The notes below the pieces were generated by a model, which was not told the origin of the DNA, searched no databases, and saw only the letters and a list, made by a program, of their open reading frames with translations. A stretch of DNA of 64,000 nt. Origin: Pelagibius litoralis (lineage in GTDB: Bacteria > Pseudomonadota > Alphaproteobacteria > Kiloniellales > Kiloniellaceae). Positions 17,234 to 25,286 of the stretch are shown here, piece after piece (position 1 is the first letter of the stretch; the number at the start of each line of letters is the position of its first letter). Where the stretch lies: assembly GCF_011683915.1 (NCBI RefSeq), contig NZ_JAAQPH010000012.1, positions 62,001 to 126,000 of the forward strand, written 5' to 3'. The position numbers were made by a program, and so were the translations under genes.

Positions 17234-17806
17234 CTAGTTGCCGGTTTCGTCGGGCAGGCGACGGCCTTCGCGCCATTCCCAGGGCGTCACGAAGCGGCCC
17301 TTCCAGAGGCCCCTTTGACGCTGTTCCGCCTGCTTCTGAATGGCCGAAAAGGCCGCAACGCTTGCCTGGCGTGTGGTTTCCGGCGGGATCAGCGCCCAGC
17401 CGGTATAGACCATGCCTTCGGAGAGATCGTAGCCGCCCGCCCGGCAGCGCGCGAGCCGGGGTGTCACAGCAGCTGTTGCCTGAAGCGCCGCCTGTTGTCC
17501 CGACACAGGCCGGCATTCCACCTCGGCGCCGGCGGTGAGATCCATCAGGGCGGCCCGTGCCAGACGGCCGCAGTCGTAGAAGCGCTCACGTTTATTGCAG
17601 CGCTGGTCGAGTTCCGGTGCGTCGATATCGGCAAGATCGAAAGACTGCCCGGCGATCCGCAGGCTGTCACCGTCGATGATCTCGGCCGGGCCGCTTATGC
17701 TTGTTGCCTGGCCTGCTGCCGCCCCGGCCGGAATGCCGGCGAGTGCCGCCGCCAGGCTAACAGTCAGGTATGCGATCGCTTTCCCCGACCGTTCTGACCA
17801 GCGCAT
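17234..17806 (-). CDS. Secreted thermonuclease-like (SNase fold) protein
   Basis: Signal peptide (about residues 10-33) followed by an SNase-type OB fold: IIDGDSLRIAGQSFDLADIDAPE resembles the family opening, then a CGRLA segment and a late GLWKGRFVTPWEWR. The classical catalytic Arg/Glu trio is only partly evident, and extra cysteines (RCNKRERFYDC, ARCRAGG) suggest disulfides in the periplasm. The start is either GTG/ATG near 17830 or ATG 17806; both lie inside the end of the upstream XRE gene, a 50-bp or longer overlap. A degenerate or non-nuclease role is possible. Confidence 0.75.
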   Translation of the reverse strand: MRWSERSGKAIAYLTVSLAAALAGIPAGAAAGQATSISGPAEIIDGDSLRIAGQSFDLADIDAPELDQRCNKRERFYDCGRLARAALMDLTAGAEVECRPVSGQQAALQATAAVTPRLARCRAGGYDLSEGMVYTGWALIPPETTRQASVAAFSAIQKQAEQRQRGLWKGRFVTPWEWREGRRLPDETGN

Positions 17807-18200
17807 AGATCTGCCGCCTGACACTGACATCCTCGATTTTGCTGAAAGCCTGAACCAGCCTCAGCGTATCACGCTGGCTTAGGAGGTCGGGAACACGATC
17901 CAGTGAATCGCCCGTCCGGCCCGGGGATTCGGCGGTCGACGGCCGTTGGGCCTGCGCCAGGTCCATGAAGAAATACTGAACCGGTACCTGTAACACCTGG
18001 GCAAGGCGGAACAGACGGCTGGCTACAATGCGGTTGGTACCGCGCTCATACTTTTGAATCTGTTGGAAGGTGATACCCAAGGACTGGGCCACTGTGTTTT
18101 GACTGAGCCCCATCGCCAGGCGGCGCAGCCGCAGTCTGGAGCCTATGGAGAGGTCGACGGGATCAGGTTTCGCCGCTTCTGAAAGGTTGGTCTCGGACAC
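17757..18200 (-). CDS. XRE-family helix-turn-helix transcriptional regulator
   Basis: A 147-aa protein with a Cro/CI HTH at about residues 18-72: IGSRLRLRRLAMGLSQNTVA, QSLGITFQQIQKYERGTNRI and LAQVLQVPVQYFF are textbook for the family. A polar linker and a helical C-terminus (about 105-147) follow, probably for dimerisation. It starts with GTG 18200. Its 3' end overlaps the SNase-like gene by about 50 bp in another frame. This architecture is common in alphaproteobacteria; regulon unknown. Confidence 0.9.
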   Translation of the reverse strand: MSETNLSEAAKPDPVDLSIGSRLRLRRLAMGLSQNTVAQSLGITFQQIQKYERGTNRIVASRLFRLAQVLQVPVQYFFMDLAQAQRPSTAESPGRTGDSLDRVPDLLSQRDTLRLVQAFSKIEDVSVRRQIYALVRTVGESDRIPDC

Positions 18201-18568
18201 GCTGTTTCATCTTTCATTCAATACAACCCTGCGGCGATGGGTGGTTGAGCGGCAAAGCCGCCAAAAAACGAGGTTAGGACGCAGACTTACTGCGCTTTCT
18301 TTCCAACGATCAAGTGAGCGAATTGTTCACATATGTTTGTGCATTTATTCATGCATACGCCGTCCTGACCGAACACAAAGGTTACCGCGGCGGCAACACG
18401 GAAGCGCGTCGGTTCATCCAACGAATTTGCGTATCACATGTAAACAGATGACAGGGTGCCTACCCCTAATGCGGCACGGCCGGGCCGCAGGGTAAAAGCA
18501 CATAGGGAATTTTTCCCTACCCTTTTAAGGGTCGGTCCCGGAATTGGCCCGTTAGGGAACTGCAACCC
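18201..18568. other. Intergenic region between ArsR and XRE regulator genes
   Basis: No gene seen in 368 bp. It should contain the promoter of the XRE gene at its left side (AT-richer around 18320-18355, with TTTATTCATGCAT) and a terminator-like double hairpin for the ArsR gene at its right side. Confidence 0.5.
18503..18532 (-). terminator. Two adjacent hairpins downstream of the ArsR gene
   Basis: TAGGGAA (18503-18509) pairs with TTCCCTA (18513-18519), and ACCCTT (18519-18524) pairs with AAGGGT (18527-18532). They begin 36 bp after the ArsR stop on the minus strand. The loops are A/T only but no long U-run follows, so termination strength is uncertain. Confidence 0.5.
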
Positions 18569-18955
18569 TCAGGTGCTGGACTTTCCCAGCGCCGCCCCTT
18601 CGCTCGCTGCTTCAGCACCGCCGGACTTCTCAGCGGAGAAGTCATATGCCTTGCCGTCCGCCGTATTCGCGAAGAGGTCACTGAGCGCTGCCAGCATCTT
18701 GCCCACGTCCGGGCTGGCCACTGAGTAAAGCACCGTTTGCGCGTTGCGCCGGGTCTTTACCAGGCTGTCGCGGCGAAGCTTGGCGAGGTGCTGGGATAAG
18801 GCGGATTGACTGAGGCCGACGAGGCGGCAAAGCTCAGTCACCGAGTGCTCGCGCTCGGACAGGTGGCAGAGGATAACCAGACGCCGCTCATTGCCCATGG
18901 CTTTGAGAAGGCGACTCGCCCGGCCGGCGGTCAAGAGAAGAGGTCCATATGACAT
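18569..18955 (-). CDS. ArsR-family winged-helix transcriptional repressor
   Basis: A 128-aa regulator: LLKAMGNERRLVILCHLSE, then LVGLSQSALSQHLAKLRRD (recognition helix) and the wing RRNAQTVLYSV. It is closest in style to the BigR/SqrR/YgaV group, which sense persulfides through cysteines. It has Cys near 31 (ILCHL), in the place of one BigR/SqrR redox Cys, but no C-terminal partner; a second Cys sits at TELCRL instead. The tail (about 100-128) is low-complexity. It is divergent from a TusA-like gene. The start ATG lacks a clear ribosome binding site and overlaps ATATGTCATAT, a possible operator. Confidence 0.88.
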   Translation of the reverse strand: MSYGPLLLTAGRASRLLKAMGNERRLVILCHLSEREHSVTELCRLVGLSQSALSQHLAKLRRDSLVKTRRNAQTVLYSVASPDVGKMLAALSDLFANTADGKAYDFSAEKSGGAEAASEGAALGKSST

Positions 18956-19047
18956 ATTAGTTATACTTGTTCGACGGCTGGCAGGATCAAGGCTTCCAGT
19001 GAACTTTTTTTATAGGCAGTTTACCACTAGATCGGTGTGAAATTCAG

Positions 19048-19290
19048 ATGACGACGGAAACCCCAACCACCTTCCTGGATGCGACCGGGCTGCGCTGCCC
19101 TCTGCCGGTTCTGAGGGCCCGCAAGGCCATGAAGGCCTTGGCCTCCGGCGGCGTTCTCGAGGTGATCGCGACCGACCCCTCGGCCGTCACGGACTTCCAG
19201 TCCTTTTGCGAGACCACAGGCGACCAACTGCTGTCCTGGAAGGAAGCAGAAGGCCGTTTCACCTTTCTAATTCAAAAGGCGGCGGGTTAG
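19048..19290 (+). CDS. TusA-family sulfur carrier protein
   Basis: An 80-aa protein with the family signature: LDATGLRCPLPVLRARKAM, where the Cys near residue 17 carries a persulfide, and TDPSAVTDFQSFCETTGDQL later. Such proteins relay sulfur for tRNA thiolation, molybdenum cofactor or sulfur oxidation. Here it lies alone, divergent from an ArsR regulator of the persulfide-sensing type, so a role in reactive sulfur handling is plausible. It converges with the RND gene, with 19 bp between stops. Confidence 0.9.
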   Translation: MTTETPTTFLDATGLRCPLPVLRARKAMKALASGGVLEVIATDPSAVTDFQSFCETTGDQLLSWKEAEGRFTFLIQKAAG

Positions 19291-19309
19291 AGGCAGGTCC
19301 CGGGATCGC

Positions 19310-22300
19310 CTATTCGCCGGGCGCCGGCGCGGGCGGTGAGGGGCGGGAAGCAGGTTCTGCGGCCTGCCTGCCTTCAAGGGTGCCGACCAGCACGGCCATC
19401 ATCGGCGGGATGATGAGCAGCGTCAGAACGGCGGAAAGCGATAGTCCGCCGACCACCACCGATCCCAAACCGCGATAAAGCTCTGAGCCGGCCCCGGGGA
19501 AGAGGACCAGCGGCAGCATGCCCACGACCGAGGTCAGGGTCGACATGAAGATCGGCCGGATCCTGTTGCGTGTGGCTTCAAGGATGGCGTCGCCGGCGGC
19601 CATGCCCTCTTCACGCAGGTGGTAAAGGCTCTGATGTACCAGCAGGATCGCATTGTTCACGACAATGCCGATCAGGATGACGAAGCCCAGCAGGGTCAGC
19701 ATATCCAGCGGCTGGTAGCTGTAGATGTTCAGAATGGCCAGGCCGGCGACCCCGCCCGCAGCTGCAAGCGGCACCGACAGCAGGATGATCAACGGATAGA
19801 AGAAGCTCTCGAACAGCACCGCCATGACCAGATAGACGATCGCCAAGGCCAGCAGCAGGTCGATCACCATGGCCTCCCAGGTCTGGGACAGCTTGTCCGC
19901 TGTTCCCGAGATGCCGAACTTGATCCCCGGGGGCAATCCTTCGGCGGTCATCGGGTCCATTACCTCGGCACGCAGCCTATCGAGTGCCGCTTCCAGCGGG
20001 ATGCCGGGTGCCGGGCGGATTTCGAGGGTAACGGTCCGGAAACGTTCGCGGTGTCGAATTTCCGTCGGCCCGGAGGTCAGCACCACGTCGGCCAGGGACG
20101 AGGCCGGGATGATATCGCCGCCGGGCGTAACCACCGGCAGGCTGGCGATCCCCTGGGTCTCGACGATGTTGAGGTCCGGGCCTTTCAGCATCAGGTCAAG
20201 GCGGTCGGAGCCGACTGTCACCTCTGCGACCCGCAGCCCGTCGTTGAAGGTGTCGATCGCCTCGCCGAGCTGACGGGCGGTGATGCCGTTGTCGGCCAGG
20301 CGCAGCCGGTCGGGGAACAGCCGGAGCTCCGGAGCGCCCAGTTCCAATCCCGGATTGGGGCGCAGCTGATTGCCTTCCTCGCGCGGCATAATCTGCGAGA
20401 TGCGTCCGACCGCCTGCAAGGCGACCCCCAGGATCTGTTCCAGATCGGGGCCCGAGATATCCAGATCGATTTTCCGGCCCGAGCCGATACCGCGTCCGAA
20501 GATCGAGGGTTGGTTGATGAAGCCGAAGGTCCCCGGTTCCCGAAACACCGGACCCTCCAGCAACGGGATAAGCTCTGCGGCCCGCTGCGGATCCATCGCG
20601 ACGGCGCCGAGGAAGGTGGTCGAGCGTGTTGCGACGAAGAAGAAGCGCTCGATTTCGGGTGGGGCGGCCGCGCCGTTTCCACCGGACCAGAGACGGCTGA
20701 TCCTTTCTTTGGCTGCCGCGGCGAACCCGGTGAAGGAGAACGGCTCCGACTCTTCGGGCGCGTTCTCGCTGGCGTTAATGGTGGCCTCGTCGGCCCAGAG
20801 GTAGCGGGTCGCTTCCTCAATGCCCTCGGCGATCTCGGTCGTGGTGCCGAGATTGTAGCCGGGCGGCGGGATGATGATCCCGAAGACCAGGTTGCGGTTG
20901 CCCTCCGGCAGGTATTCCAGTTTTGGCAGGAACTGCCAGGCGCCGAGCGAGGCGACGGACGTCACGGAGACAACGACCACCAAAGCGACAAGGCGGCTGC
21001 GCACCACCAGACGGGCGAAGGCCATAACCGTGGCGACGAAAAGCGATGCGAGATCGTCAATGATGGGCAGGCGCAGCCGCGTTATGCGGTCGTCGCCGGC
21101 CTTGCCGCGTCTGCCGCCCAGCAGTCGGCTGGAAAGGGCCGGCAGCACCGTGACCGAAACCAGCAGAGAGAGCATCACCGAGACCGAGATGGCTACGGCG
21201 ATATCACGGAACAGCTGGCCCACTTCCAGCTGCATGACCAGAATCGGAATGAAGACCATCACCGTCGTCAGGGCGGAGACCAGGACGGCGCCCCAGACCT
21301 GCTTGGCGCCCAGGTAGGCGGCTTCGCGCAGCGGGCGCCCCTGTTCGCGCAGGCGGAAGATATTTTCCAGCACCACGATTGCCGCGTCGACCACCATGCC
21401 GACGGCAAAGGCGATCCCGGCAAGAGAAATCACGTTGATGGAGCGACCCATGGCGGCCATGGCCACAAAGGCGCCGATCACCGAAACCGGGATCGCGATG
21501 GAAACCACCAGGGTGGCGCCGAAAGAGCGCAGGAAGACCAACAGGATGACCGCGGCCAGGCTGCCGCCGATCCAGATGTTCTGCTGCACCAGGTCGATGG
21601 CGGAATTGATGTAGACGGTTTCGTCGTAGACCTGGCGCATCTTCAGGCCGGCGTTTGGAATCACACCGGCGCGCAGGTCTTCGACCGCGGCTTTGATGCC
21701 TTCCATGGTCTCGATCACATTGGCGCCGGTTTCGCGCTGGGCGTTCATCGCCAAGGCGCCCTGGCCCCGCATGCGGATCGAGGCGCCGGCGTCTTTGTAG
21801 CCGAATGAAACCTCGGCGATGTCGCTGATGCGCACGCGGGCGACACGCCCACGCTCGCCGCCCGAATCACTGCGCACGACGACGGAGCGGACGGCCTCCA
21901 GGGTGTTCAGCTCGCCTTCGGTGCGCACCACATAGCGACGCTTGCCCTCGTCCACATCGCCGGCGCTGAGCGAGGCATTGGCCCGGCGCAGCGCATCGAC
22001 GACCTCGCTGACGGTCATGCGGTAGCGGGCCAGCACCCTGGGGTCGACGGTGATCTGGATTTCCCGCTCCGTCCCGCCGAAGACGTTTACGCGGCTGACC
22101 CCGGGGACCCGCTCGATACGCTCGCGGATGATGTCCTCGGCGAAGTCGCCGTATTCGTAGATCGGCCGCTCATTGCCGTCCTGGCGCGTCAGGATGAACC
22201 AGGCAATGGGGCTGTCTTCGCTGCCGGCGGTATCGAAGCTCGGCTCGTCGGCCTCGTCGGGATAGCCGTTGACCCGGTCCAGCCGGTTGGAGACCAGCAG

Positions 22301-22615
22301 CAAAGCGCGGTCCATATTGGTGCCGACCGCGAATTCCAGGGTGATACGGGCACGTCCCTGTTCCGACCGCGACGTAATGCTCTCCAGGCTCTCGATGCCC
22401 TTCAGCTCGTCTTCCTGGCGGTTGGTGATCTCGCGTTCCACCTCCGCCGGCGCTGCGCCGCCCCAGCTGGTCGTGACCGTGATGACCGGACGGTTTACGT
22501 CGGGGGCCAGCTGAATCGGGATCGTCTGCAGGGCGACCAGGCCGAACATCACCACCATCAGCACCGCGGCAATCACCGCAATCGGCCGTTCGATGGCGAG
22601 CCTGATCAGGTCCAT
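19310..22615 (-). CDS. RND efflux transporter, inner-membrane pump (HAE1-type)
   Basis: A 1101-aa proton-driven pump with twelve helices and two large periplasmic loops, working with the adaptor encoded just upstream. The N-terminus MDLIRLAIERPIAVIAAVLM and DVNRPVITVTTSWGGA fit the AcrB-like family. TM4 reads GMVVDAAIVVLEN, so only the first of the two AcrB relay aspartates is kept, and TM10 reads IGIVVNNAIL, with Asn where AcrB has its relay Lys. A Gly/Ala-rich insertion lies near residues 635-655. No outer-membrane TolC gene is nearby. Overlaps the adaptor stop by one base. Confidence 0.93.
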   Translation of the reverse strand: MDLIRLAIERPIAVIAAVLMVVMFGLVALQTIPIQLAPDVNRPVITVTTSWGGAAPAEVEREITNRQEDELKGIESLESITSRSEQGRARITLEFAVGTNMDRALLLVSNRLDRVNGYPDEADEPSFDTAGSEDSPIAWFILTRQDGNERPIYEYGDFAEDIIRERIERVPGVSRVNVFGGTEREIQITVDPRVLARYRMTVSEVVDALRRANASLSAGDVDEGKRRYVVRTEGELNTLEAVRSVVVRSDSGGERGRVARVRISDIAEVSFGYKDAGASIRMRGQGALAMNAQRETGANVIETMEGIKAAVEDLRAGVIPNAGLKMRQVYDETVYINSAIDLVQQNIWIGGSLAAVILLVFLRSFGATLVVSIAIPVSVIGAFVAMAAMGRSINVISLAGIAFAVGMVVDAAIVVLENIFRLREQGRPLREAAYLGAKQVWGAVLVSALTTVMVFIPILVMQLEVGQLFRDIAVAISVSVMLSLLVSVTVLPALSSRLLGGRRGKAGDDRITRLRLPIIDDLASLFVATVMAFARLVVRSRLVALVVVVSVTSVASLGAWQFLPKLEYLPEGNRNLVFGIIIPPPGYNLGTTTEIAEGIEEATRYLWADEATINASENAPEESEPFSFTGFAAAAKERISRLWSGGNGAAAPPEIERFFFVATRSTTFLGAVAMDPQRAAELIPLLEGPVFREPGTFGFINQPSIFGRGIGSGRKIDLDISGPDLEQILGVALQAVGRISQIMPREEGNQLRPNPGLELGAPELRLFPDRLRLADNGITARQLGEAIDTFNDGLRVAEVTVGSDRLDLMLKGPDLNIVETQGIASLPVVTPGGDIIPASSLADVVLTSGPTEIRHRERFRTVTLEIRPAPGIPLEAALDRLRAEVMDPMTAEGLPPGIKFGISGTADKLSQTWEAMVIDLLLALAIVYLVMAVLFESFFYPLIILLSVPLAAAGGVAGLAILNIYSYQPLDMLTLLGFVILIGIVVNNAILLVHQSLYHLREEGMAAGDAILEATRNRIRPIFMSTLTSVVGMLPLVLFPGAGSELYRGLGSVVVGGLSLSAVLTLLIIPPMMAVLVGTLEGRQAAEPASRPSPPAPAPGE

Positions 22616-23733
22616 CAGGTTTCTCCGTCGATGCGCACCGTGGCACCGGGGCGCAGGCGCTCGTTGCCGCGGACCACCGTCTGTTCGCCCTCCGCCAGCC
22701 CCTGCACCACCTCGTAGCGATTGCCTACCGCTTCGCCCAGGGTAATGGGCCGCGGCTGCGCATGGCCGTCGGAAACGACGAAGACCATGGTGCCGTCGGG
22801 GCGTTTGATGATGGCATCCTTGTGCACCGACACGATCTGCCGCGGCGCGCCGATCGGCACCATCACGGTGACGGACTGTTCATTGGCGAGCGGCGTGGTG
22901 ATCTCGCCGAAGCGCGGTATGAAGCGTACCGCGCGGGTCCTGGTCAGGGGGTTTTCATCCGGAATGATCGCCCGCACCGTCGCCCCGATCAGCGTACCGT
23001 CATCCAGCACGACCTCCACCGCGGCGCCCTGGGTCAGGCCCAGCAGCCGGTTGGCCGGGACATCGGCTTCGACCTCCATCGACTTGTCGGCGATCATGCG
23101 AACCAGCGCATCGCCGTCGCTCGCATAGGCGCCGGCCTCGCTCAGCCGCTGTGAGATGACGCCGTCATAAGGGGCCTGCACTTCCATGTCTTCAAGATTG
23201 ATATCCGCCAGCCGTAGGCTGGCACGGGCGCTGACGACCGAGGCTTCGGCTTCGCGCGCGCCTGCCTCGGCGATGGCTACTTCCTGGCGGGCATCTTCGA
23301 AGCGCGCCTGACTGAAAGCCGCGGATTGCTTCAAGCGCTCCAGCCGCTGCAGTTCCTGGCGTGCCAGGGTCACCTGGGCCTGCTTGGTGTTCAACACAGC
23401 CTGGGCCACCGTCAGCTCGGCCGCTGCCAGGTCGCGTTCCGCACCCATGGAGACACCATCGAGCACCGCAATCACGTCTCCGGCCGATACGCGGTCGCCG
23501 ACCTCGACGCGAAACTCCAGAATCGGGCCGCTGTTCTTGGCGGCGACCAAACCGGCCTGGCGCGCAACCAGTCGGCCGACCACGGGGACGGTCTGGCTTA
23601 GGGGTTCGCTGCGCACCGGATCGACCCGAACCAGCGATTCGTCCTGCTGCGCCATGGCTGCGGGCGACAGCAGGCTGCCGGCAGCAAAAAGGCAGGCAAC
23701 CGCCAACCAAAGGCGCGCCGTCTGTAGGCACAT
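22615..23733 (-). CDS. RND efflux periplasmic adaptor (membrane fusion protein)
   Basis: A 372-aa protein linking the pump to an outer-membrane channel. It has a signal peptide ending around AAMAQQ, a split lipoyl domain (GPILEFRVEVGDRVSAGDVIAVLDG and later DMEVQAPYDGVISQ), a coiled-coil hairpin between (about 90-150), then beta-barrel and membrane-proximal domains. I favour ATG 23733, with GGAGGT 10 nt upstream; an ATG at 23751 is possible. The two genes form a pump operon without a linked regulator. Confidence 0.92.
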   Translation of the reverse strand: MCLQTARLWLAVACLFAAGSLLSPAAMAQQDESLVRVDPVRSEPLSQTVPVVGRLVARQAGLVAAKNSGPILEFRVEVGDRVSAGDVIAVLDGVSMGAERDLAAAELTVAQAVLNTKQAQVTLARQELQRLERLKQSAAFSQARFEDARQEVAIAEAGAREAEASVVSARASLRLADINLEDMEVQAPYDGVISQRLSEAGAYASDGDALVRMIADKSMEVEADVPANRLLGLTQGAAVEVVLDDGTLIGATVRAIIPDENPLTRTRAVRFIPRFGEITTPLANEQSVTVMVPIGAPRQIVSVHKDAIIKRPDGTMVFVVSDGHAQPRPITLGEAVGNRYEVVQGLAEGEQTVVRGNERLRPGATVRIDGET

Positions 23734-23754
23734 GATCCGCCTGACCTCCATTAG

Positions 23755-23769
23755 CCCGCCTGGGGCGGG
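23755..23769. promoter_or_regulatory. GC hairpin just upstream of the RND adaptor start
   Basis: CCCGCC (23755-23760), TGG loop, GGCGGG (23764-23769), followed on the plus strand by TTTT. For the minus-strand pump mRNA this is a 5' leader hairpin ending about 22 bp before the ATG. Read on the plus strand it resembles a small terminator, though no plus-strand gene leads into it. Confidence 0.4.
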
Positions 23770-24012
23770 TTTTCCCACATTCTGCAGTGAGATCGAAAAA
23801 TGAACGAGATCACAGATTTGGCGTTTGGCGCGAGAGGAGTCAACGGCCATCGCACTTAATAAATTTAACGAAGTATGACCAATTTGCCGCGACGCGTGAG
23901 TTGGCCACACGGCGATGACGCTTTCCCGGTCAATTCAGCCCGGTTAGATTGGGGTCACCAGTCTGATGGGACATCGGTCTCATATCAGCCGACCGCGAGC
24001 GATCAGAACCCT

Positions 24013-24942
24013 ATGAGTACACTCCTTTTCAGCCATTCCGCCTGTGAACAGCACGATCCCGGTGCGCTTCATCCCGAGAACCCGGGCCGGCTCAAGGCCA
24101 TCATGAAAACCCTGGACAGGCCCGAGTTTTCCGCGCTTTTGAGGCGCGAAGCGCCGCATGCCGAGCACCAGCAGATTGCCAGGGTACATCCGGAGAGTTT
24201 CGTGCATGAGGTGCTGGCGGCGGTCCCCAGCCATGGCGAGCGCATGCTCGACGCAGATACCGTGGTCTCATCCGGCTCGGGCGAGGCCGCGCTGCGGGCC
24301 GCCGGCGCGGTCGTGGCGGCGGTGGACGCGGTTGTGGCGGGTGAGGCGGACAATGCCTTTTGCGCCGTCAGGCCGCCCGGTCATCACGCTGAGCCGCGCC
24401 AGGCCATGGGCTTCTGCATCTTCAACAATGTTGCCGTAGGCGCGCTTCATGCCCGTGTCGTGCATGGCTGCCGCCGCGTTGCCGTCGTTGATTTCGATGT
24501 CCATCACGGCAACGGCACCCAGGCCATGTTCTGGGACGATCCGGACCTGTTCTACGCTTCGACGCATCAGTTTCCGCTCTATCCCGGAACCGGCCTGAGC
24601 CACGAAAGCGGGGTCGGCGGTAACATTGTGAACGTTCCGCTGCCTTCGGATTCCGGCTCGGCTGCCTTCCGCGAAGCGCTGCGCGGGTCGATTCTACCGG
24701 CGCTGACAGAGTTTAAGCCGGACTTTTTGTTTATCTCGGCCGGCTTCGATGCCCATACTGAAGATCCTTTGGCCGGGCTGAACTTCATCGACGAGGACTA
24801 TGCCTGGGCAACCCAGCAACTGATGGAACTGGCGAGAAACACCTGCGGCGGGCGTTTGGTCTCGGTTTTGGAAGGCGGATACGACCATCAGGCCCTTGCC
24901 CGCTCGGTAGCGGCCCACGTCCGTACACTGATGCGCTTTTGA
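24013..24942 (+). CDS. Histone deacetylase-family deacetylase
   Basis: A 309-aa arginase/deacetylase-fold zinc hydrolase, class II HDAC-like. Catalytic features are intact: RPPGHHAEP (two His), DFDVHHGNGTQ and GFDAHTEDPLAGL for zinc ligands, and LEGGYD with the C-terminal Gly-Gly-Tyr. Bacterial relatives deacetylate acetylpolyamines, acetoin-related compounds or protein lysines; the substrate here is open. I chose ATG 24013 because the family begins with a short strand (LLFSHSAC) leading to HPENPGRL. It precedes xseB by 82 bp on the same strand, an order also seen in related genomes. Confidence 0.92.
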   Translation: MSTLLFSHSACEQHDPGALHPENPGRLKAIMKTLDRPEFSALLRREAPHAEHQQIARVHPESFVHEVLAAVPSHGERMLDADTVVSSGSGEAALRAAGAVVAAVDAVVAGEADNAFCAVRPPGHHAEPRQAMGFCIFNNVAVGALHARVVHGCRRVAVVDFDVHHGNGTQAMFWDDPDLFYASTHQFPLYPGTGLSHESGVGGNIVNVPLPSDSGSAAFREALRGSILPALTEFKPDFLFISAGFDAHTEDPLAGLNFIDEDYAWATQQLMELARNTCGGRLVSVLEGGYDHQALARSVAAHVRTLMRF

Positions 24943-25024
24943 CCTGCTTTTGCGGCTGCGTTAGACGAAGCGCTGGCGTAGAAGGGCATATAACCGGCGG
25001 GCCGAAGAAATCTGAGAGAGGCTA

Positions 25025-25276
25025 ATGGCGAAGAATACAAATCACGACGACATCCAGAAGCTGAGCTTTGAGGAGGCTTTGGACGAGCTCAAGGCCATCG
25101 TCGCGAAACTCGAACAAGGGCAGGGCGCCTTGGATACGGCTATCGACGACTATGACCGGGGGGCCGCCCTGAAGCGCCACTGCGATACCAAGCTGCGTGA
25201 AGCCCAGGCCAAGATCGAGAAAATCAGCCTTTCGGCTGACGGCAGCGTGGGCGCAGCCGCCCTCGACGTCGATTGA
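25025..25276 (+). CDS. xseB: Exodeoxyribonuclease VII small subunit
   Basis: An 83-aa helical protein that assembles with XseA (not in this window) to degrade single-stranded DNA. LSFEEALDELKAIVAKLEQG and DYDRGAALKRHCDTKLREAQAKIEKI are the family core. GAGAGG precedes ATG 25025. It starts the classical xseB-ispA-dxs order; ispA begins 10 bp after its stop. Confidence 0.95.
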   Translation: MAKNTNHDDIQKLSFEEALDELKAIVAKLEQGQGALDTAIDDYDRGAALKRHCDTKLREAQAKIEKISLSADGSVGAAALDVD

Positions 25277-25286
25277 GCAGCGTCCG

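Noticed and set aside
19619-21808. Very long open frame (729 aa) antisense to the RND pump
   Set aside because: Composition (His, Gln, Asp, Arg-rich with no motifs) is typical of a complementary-strand shadow in GC-rich coding DNA; the pump frame is clearly coding.
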